Source of the DNA: Bog-473 sp963840245
GTDB taxonomy: Bacteria > Actinomycetota > Acidimicrobiia > Acidimicrobiales > RAAP-2
Assembly (NCBI GenBank): GCA_963840245.1
Contig: CAWIYI010000014.1
Coordinates: forward strand, 62,001-126,000
DNA length: 64,000 bases
Reading direction: 5' to 3'
Shown: piece by piece, positions 60,874 to 64,000 of the stretch
How the letters are laid out: every line of letters begins with the position of its first letter
Numbering within the stretch: the stretch's first letter is position 1
Notes under the pieces: generated by a model
Databases searched by the model: none
What the model was told of the DNA's origin: nothing
Seen by the model: the letters and a program-made list of their open reading frames with translations, nothing else
Translations under genes and position numbers: made by a program

Positions 60874-62090
60874 CAATCGTCGATGGCCTGGTAGACGAGC
60901 GCGCGCAGCTGCGCCCGGAACGGGTACGCCGCGGAGGGGAAGAGCTGGGTCATGAAGACAACGAAGAGGTCCTCGGCCGGGTCGACCCAGAAGGCGGTGC
61001 TGGCCGCCCCGCCCCAGTAGAACTCGCCGCCCGATCCCGCCATGGCCGTGGCGGCGGGCCCCATCCCGACGGCGAAGCCCAGCCCGAAGCCGACACCCTC
61101 GAAGTTGGCCTCGCCGAAGCCCCCGACGGCCATGTCCTGCAGGGTGGCGCCGCCGGGCAGGTGGTTGACCGTCATGAGCTGCAGGGTCTTGCGGCCGAGC
61201 ACCCGCCGGCCGTCGAGCTGGCCGCCGTTGGCCAGCATCTGGCAGAAGGCGACGTAGTCGTGGGTGGTCGAGACGAGGCCGCCGGCGCCGGAGAGATAGG
61301 ACCGGGGGCTTCGGATCGCGTTGACGAAACCCCCCTCCATGAGGCTTGGGGTGTTGGCCGGGCGATACTGGTAGCAGGCGGCCAAGCGGGGCAGGTCCGC
61401 CTCGGGCACGAAGAACCCGGTGTCGACCATGCCGAGCGGCTCGAAGATCTCGCGCCGGAGGTACTCGTCGAGGCGGAGCCCGGAGAGGATCTCGACCAGC
61501 CGGCCCACGATGTCGGTCGAGATCCCGTAGTTCCAGTGCGTCCCCGGGTGGAACTTGAGCGGGTGCTCGGCCAGCAGCGCCGTGACACTCTCGAGTGTCT
61601 GGGGTCGAGTCAGTGCGGCGCGGGCCTCGTTGAAGGCGTCGTCGATGGGATTGCCGGGGTACAGGCCCCCCGGAAGGCCCGTCATGTGCATGAGGACGTC
61701 GCGCATGTTCATCGGGCGCTCCGGCTTGACCAGGGTGACCGCGCCATCGTCACCCACCAGGCCGACCTTCTGGGTGCGCCACTCGGGGATGTAGCGGTGC
61801 ACGGGGTCGAGCAGCTGGAACATGCCCTGCTCGTAGAGCTGCATGAGGGCGACCGAGGCGATGGGCTTGGTCATGGAGTAGATGCGGAAGATCGTGTCGT
61901 CGGCCATCGGCGTCTGCTGCTCGCGGTCCATGAGCCCGAGCGAGCGGTGGTAGGCGACGTGGCCGCCCCGCACGACCGTGATCTGGCACCCGGCGATCTT
62001 CTGGGTGTCGACATAGGTGGACTCGAAGTGTGAGGTGATGCGCTCGAGGCGCCCCTCGTCCATCCCGGCTGCGTCAGGCTCGATCTTCAC
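60873..62090 (-). CDS. Serine hydrolase of the class C beta-lactamase/esterase family
   Basis: 405 aa. Catalytic SxxK motif in IYSMTKPIASVALMQL, a YxN-like NYGISTDIVG, and a late GGAASTAFWVDP resembling the third beta-lactamase box. No signal peptide, suggesting a cytoplasmic esterase or transesterase rather than a penicillin-degrading enzyme. GTG 62090. Cotranscribed with the agmatinase gene and preceded by a double repeated operator-like element. Confidence 0.88.
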   Translation of the reverse strand: MKIEPDAAGMDEGRLERITSHFESTYVDTQKIAGCQITVVRGGHVAYHRSLGLMDREQQTPMADDTIFRIYSMTKPIASVALMQLYEQGMFQLLDPVHRYIPEWRTQKVGLVGDDGAVTLVKPERPMNMRDVLMHMTGLPGGLYPGNPIDDAFNEARAALTRPQTLESVTALLAEHPLKFHPGTHWNYGISTDIVGRLVEILSGLRLDEYLRREIFEPLGMVDTGFFVPEADLPRLAACYQYRPANTPSLMEGGFVNAIRSPRSYLSGAGGLVSTTHDYVAFCQMLANGGQLDGRRVLGRKTLQLMTVNHLPGGATLQDMAVGGFGEANFEGVGFGLGFAVGMGPAATAMAGSGGEFYWGGAASTAFWVDPAEDLFVVFMTQLFPSAAYPFRAQLRALVYQAIDD

Positions 62091-62129
62091 GCTGACCTCT
62101 TCCCCACGCCCGGTGTCGGTCCTTGTCTA

Positions 62130-62161
62130 TTCGGAACCCGGACATATTCCGAACGCGGACA
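62130..62161. promoter_or_regulatory. Tandem 15-bp repeats upstream of the beta-lactamase-fold gene
   Basis: TTCGGAACCCGGACA (62130-62144) and TTCCGAACGCGGACA (62147-62161) match at 13 of 15 positions; the TTCGGAA/TTCCGAA parts are also inverted complements of each other. They lie 40-71 bp upstream of the GTG at 62090. AT-rich DNA (gaaaactataaacg, tttaca) follows further upstream, likely the promoter. Confidence 0.45.
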
Positions 62162-62284
62162 CATGTAGTCGAAAACTATAAACGATCCTGTTTACAGTCT
62201 GGGAGGACCTGCCCGCCCGTGTGCCGCGCTGTGCCCTGAATGCGGGTCTCGGCGGCGACGGCGGCTCCCAGGAGAAGGACGACC

Positions 62285-63091
62285 TCACTCCTTGTTCGCC
62301 TTCTTTTCCTTCTGGTCCCGCAGGTAGGCGGCTGTGCCGGCCAGGAACGCGCCGACGTCCTTCTCCTTGTTGGCGGTCACGCCGTGGAACCACTCGGGCA
62401 CGTAGACCTGGGCGGCGCCCGACTCCAGCCCGGCCAGGACGGCGTCGACGCACACCGAGACCGGTTCGGCCGGCACCGGCAGGTCGGGCACGTCGTTGTC
62501 GGGCAGGGAGAACAGCTCGGTGTCGATCACGCCGGGGTAGACCACCATCACCTTGATGCCGCTGTCCCACAGGTCGACGGCCATCGCCTCGGAGAAGGCG
62601 GTGAGCGCCGCCTTCGAGGCGTCGTAGGCCGCCTCGCCCGGCGCGCTGAGCTTGGCGGCGATCGACGAGATGTTCACGATGGTGCCCGAGCCGCGAGCCA
62701 GCATCTGGGGGAGCAGGTCATAGGTCAGGCGCATCGGCGACAGGTAGTTGATGTGCATGACGGCGGTGATGGTGTCGATGTCCAGCGCGGTGGTGTGACG
62801 GCGCTTGGGGATGCCGGCGTTGTTGACCAGGAGGTCGATCCCTCCGAAGGCGTCCAGCACGTCGACGGCCAGCTTGTCCACGGCGTCGGGGTCGGCCAGG
62901 TTGGTCACCCACATCCGGCTGTCGGGGGAGTGCTTCATGCAACGCTCCAGGACCTCGGAGAGCAGCTCAGCCCGGCGGGCACAGATGCCGACCACGGCGC
63001 CCCGCTCGGCCAGGGCCTCAGCCAGCCCGGCCCCGATGCCCGACGACCCCCCGGTCACCAGCGTGCGGCACCCCTTCAGGTCCAACGCCAT
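62285..63091 (-). CDS. Short-chain dehydrogenase/reductase
   Basis: 268 aa. Cofactor loop TGGSSGIGAGLAEAL, NNAG motif in LLVNNAGIPKRR, catalytic Ser in NISSIAAKL, YxxxK in AAYDASKAALTAF. The Arg-rich second strand (ICARRAEL) suggests NADP(H). The C-terminus is lysine/glutamate-rich (KEKKANKE). ATG 63091 or GTG 63103. Resembles DltE-like SDRs acting on lipids or retinol-like molecules; substrate unknown. Confidence 0.88.
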   Translation of the reverse strand: MALDLKGCRTLVTGGSSGIGAGLAEALAERGAVVGICARRAELLSEVLERCMKHSPDSRMWVTNLADPDAVDKLAVDVLDAFGGIDLLVNNAGIPKRRHTTALDIDTITAVMHINYLSPMRLTYDLLPQMLARGSGTIVNISSIAAKLSAPGEAAYDASKAALTAFSEAMAVDLWDSGIKVMVVYPGVIDTELFSLPDNDVPDLPVPAEPVSVCVDAVLAGLESGAAQVYVPEWFHGVTANKEKDVGAFLAGTAAYLRDQKEKKANKE

Positions 63092-63159
63092 CGTCCACCC
63101 CACTTTCGTTTCCGTGCGAGCCGGTCCTCACCTTAGGCACAGCCGGCGCACGGCGGGTA

Positions 63160-63207
63160 TTGACATTCTGTTGACGCGGTACACCGGCGCGTTCACATCG
63201 GATTCAC
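63160..63207 (+). promoter_or_regulatory. Direct repeats upstream of the kdp genes
   Basis: TTGAC recurs 11 bp apart (63160-63164, 63171-63175) and TTCAC recurs 11 bp apart (63192-63196, 63203-63207). Eleven-base direct repeats are the usual binding design of OmpR/PhoB-family response regulators such as KdpE. The TTGACA may serve as the -35; no clean -10 was found. Confidence 0.35.
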
Positions 63208-63231
63208 GGACGCGCCGCCACCATGGAGCCC

Positions 63232-63315
63232 ATGGCTGATCTTCTCGTCGTGCTCAGCATCGTGGTGTTCATTGCCGCGTTCCTGGGCTACATCTGGCTG
63301 CTGGAGCGGGTATGA
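63232..63315 (+). CDS. 27-aa single-helix membrane peptide upstream of kdpF
   Basis: MADLLVVLSIVVFIAAFLG continues into YIWLLERV: one hydrophobic helix with a short charged end. An in-frame ATG at 63223 would add MEP. Its stop overlaps the next ATG (TATGA), so it is translated with kdpF and kdpA. It differs from KdpF but has the same size and topology; it may be an extra small Kdp subunit. Confidence 0.6.
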   Translation: MADLLVVLSIVVFIAAFLGYIWLLERV

Positions 63316-63401
63316 GCGCCGTCCAGGGCCTCCTGCTCGGCATCTCCGTGTTGGTCTTCATCTACATCGGGGTCGCCATGTTCAAGCCCGAGTGGTTCTG
63401 A
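63312..63401 (+). CDS. kdpF: Potassium-transporting ATPase small subunit KdpF
   Basis: 29 aa: one membrane helix (GLLLGISVLVFIYIGVAM) and the KdpF ending FKPEWF. KdpF stabilises the KdpFABC high-affinity K+ pump in the membrane. ATG 63312 overlaps the preceding peptide's stop, and its own stop abuts the kdpA ATG. Confidence 0.85.
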   Translation: MSAVQGLLLGISVLVFIYIGVAMFKPEWF

Positions 63402-64000
63402 ATGGGTTTCTTCTGGACCATCGTCGTCCTCCTCGTCCTGTTGGCCCTGGCCTGGCGGTATCTCGGCGCCTACATGGTCGCCGTGTTCGAGGGGCGGCTG
63501 CACTTCCTCGGCTTCATCGAGCGCCCCATCTACCGGCTCCTCGGCACCAGCCCGGACAAGGAGCAGACCTGGAAGCGCTACGCCGGCTCGGTGGTGATCT
63601 TCTCGGGGCTCTCCATCGGGATCACCTACGCCATCCTGCGCCTGCAGGGCTCGTTGCCCTGGAACCCACAGCATTTCGGGGCGGTCGGACCGGCGCTCTC
63701 GTGGAACACGGCTACCTCCTTCGTCACCAATACGAACTGGCAGAACTACGGCGGCGAGACGACGATGTCGTACCTCTCGCAGATGTGCTCGCTGACCGTG
63801 CAGCAGTTCGTCACGCCAGCCGTCGGCATCGCGGCCGCGCTGGTCATCATCCGCGGCTTCTCCAAGAAGGGCTCGCCGACCGTCGGCAACTTCTGGGTGG
63901 ACGTGACCCGGGCCCTGCTCTACGTGCTCACCCCCATCGCCATCATCGGCGGCCTGATCTTCGTCGGCCAGGGCGCGGTCGACACACTCGGCGGCCCCGT
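63402..64000 (+). CDS. kdpA: Potassium-transporting ATPase subunit A, N-terminal part (runs off the right edge)
   Basis: KdpA forms the K+ channel-like subunit of the KdpFABC P-type ATPase. The 199 visible residues include several membrane helices, the conserved RPIYRLLG loop, and the first selectivity-filter segment TSFVTNTNWQNYGGE. The start ATG directly follows the kdpF stop. The rest, and kdpB, kdpC and any kdpDE, must lie right of the window. Confidence 0.95.
   Translation, partial: MGFFWTIVVLLVLLALAWRYLGAYMVAVFEGRLHFLGFIERPIYRLLGTSPDKEQTWKRYAGSVVIFSGLSIGITYAILRLQGSLPWNPQHFGAVGPALSWNTATSFVTNTNWQNYGGETTMSYLSQMCSLTVQQFVTPAVGIAAALVIIRGFSKKGSPTVGNFWVDVTRALLYVLTPIAIIGGLIFVGQGAVDTLGGP

Overview
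This is a high-GC, gene-dense actinobacterial segment without rRNA, tRNA, IS elements, phage genes or CRISPR. Mycothiol-type DinB/maleylpyruvate-isomerase proteins, ATGA/GTGA gene overlaps, apparently leaderless promoters, a Rv1264/Rv2212-type cyclase, encapsulin-targeted DyP peroxidase and many P450, PhyH and amidohydrolase genes suggest a soil or aquatic actinomycete, plausibly an uncultured member of Acidimicrobiia (inference; no marker gene is present). About a dozen otherwise well-conserved genes carry single-base frameshifts, which looks more like an uncorrected long-read assembly than gene decay. Broken genes are therefore given as single loci with the shift positions stated.

Layout. 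1-8.75 kb: a sugar/glucuronide locus with xylose isomerase (cut by the left edge), a Gfo/Idh/MocA oxidoreductase, a LarA-like racemase/epimerase, fructuronate reductase (UxuB type), a LacI regulator, beta-glucuronidase and uronate isomerase. Glucuronides would be cleaved, isomerised to fructuronate and reduced to mannonate. No mannonate dehydratase is present, and the LarA-like protein may supply another exit. 8.9-17 kb: a P450-SDR-TetR operon, an amidohydrolase, a TetR regulator, an orphan branched-chain-type binding protein, and a thiolase-like/DUF35 pair. 17.5-22.5 kb: a complete minus-strand livG-F-H-M-K ABC operon. 22.6-29.2 kb: an UPF0104 membrane protein with a kinase-like middle, a cysteine dioxygenase-rhodanese pair, an ArsR-SRPBCC-DinB operon, a flavin reductase and a second DinB protein.

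29.3-39.6 kb: a redox-rich block with two PhyH dioxygenases, GNAT, enoyl-CoA hydratase, P450 plus 3Fe-4S ferredoxin, a DHA2 efflux pump with divergent TetR, an SDR, a Baeyer-Villiger-type monooxygenase and a quinone oxidoreductase. This is the best candidate for a new catabolic or biosynthetic pathway. 39.7-44.3 kb: a DUF2510-like protein behind PHO-box-like repeats, sulfotransferase, HIT hydrolase, antibiotic-nucleotidyltransferase-like protein, encapsulin-tagged DyP and a methyltransferase with a His-Glu repeat. 44.3-53.8 kb: class III cyclase, acyl desaturase, Gfo/Idh oxidoreductase, RDD protein, HAD phosphatase, a second ArsR/SRPBCC-DinB module (fused), and an amidohydrolase-zwf operon followed by nitroreductase.

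53.8-64 kb: alpha/beta hydrolase, GH5 endoglycoceramidase-like enzyme, a 17-bp minisatellite, small membrane proteins, DUF3995 and YunG-like proteins, nitrilase, a beta-lactamase-fold hydrolase with agmatinase, an SDR, and the start of a kdp potassium operon (tiny membrane ORF, kdpF, kdpA cut by the right edge).
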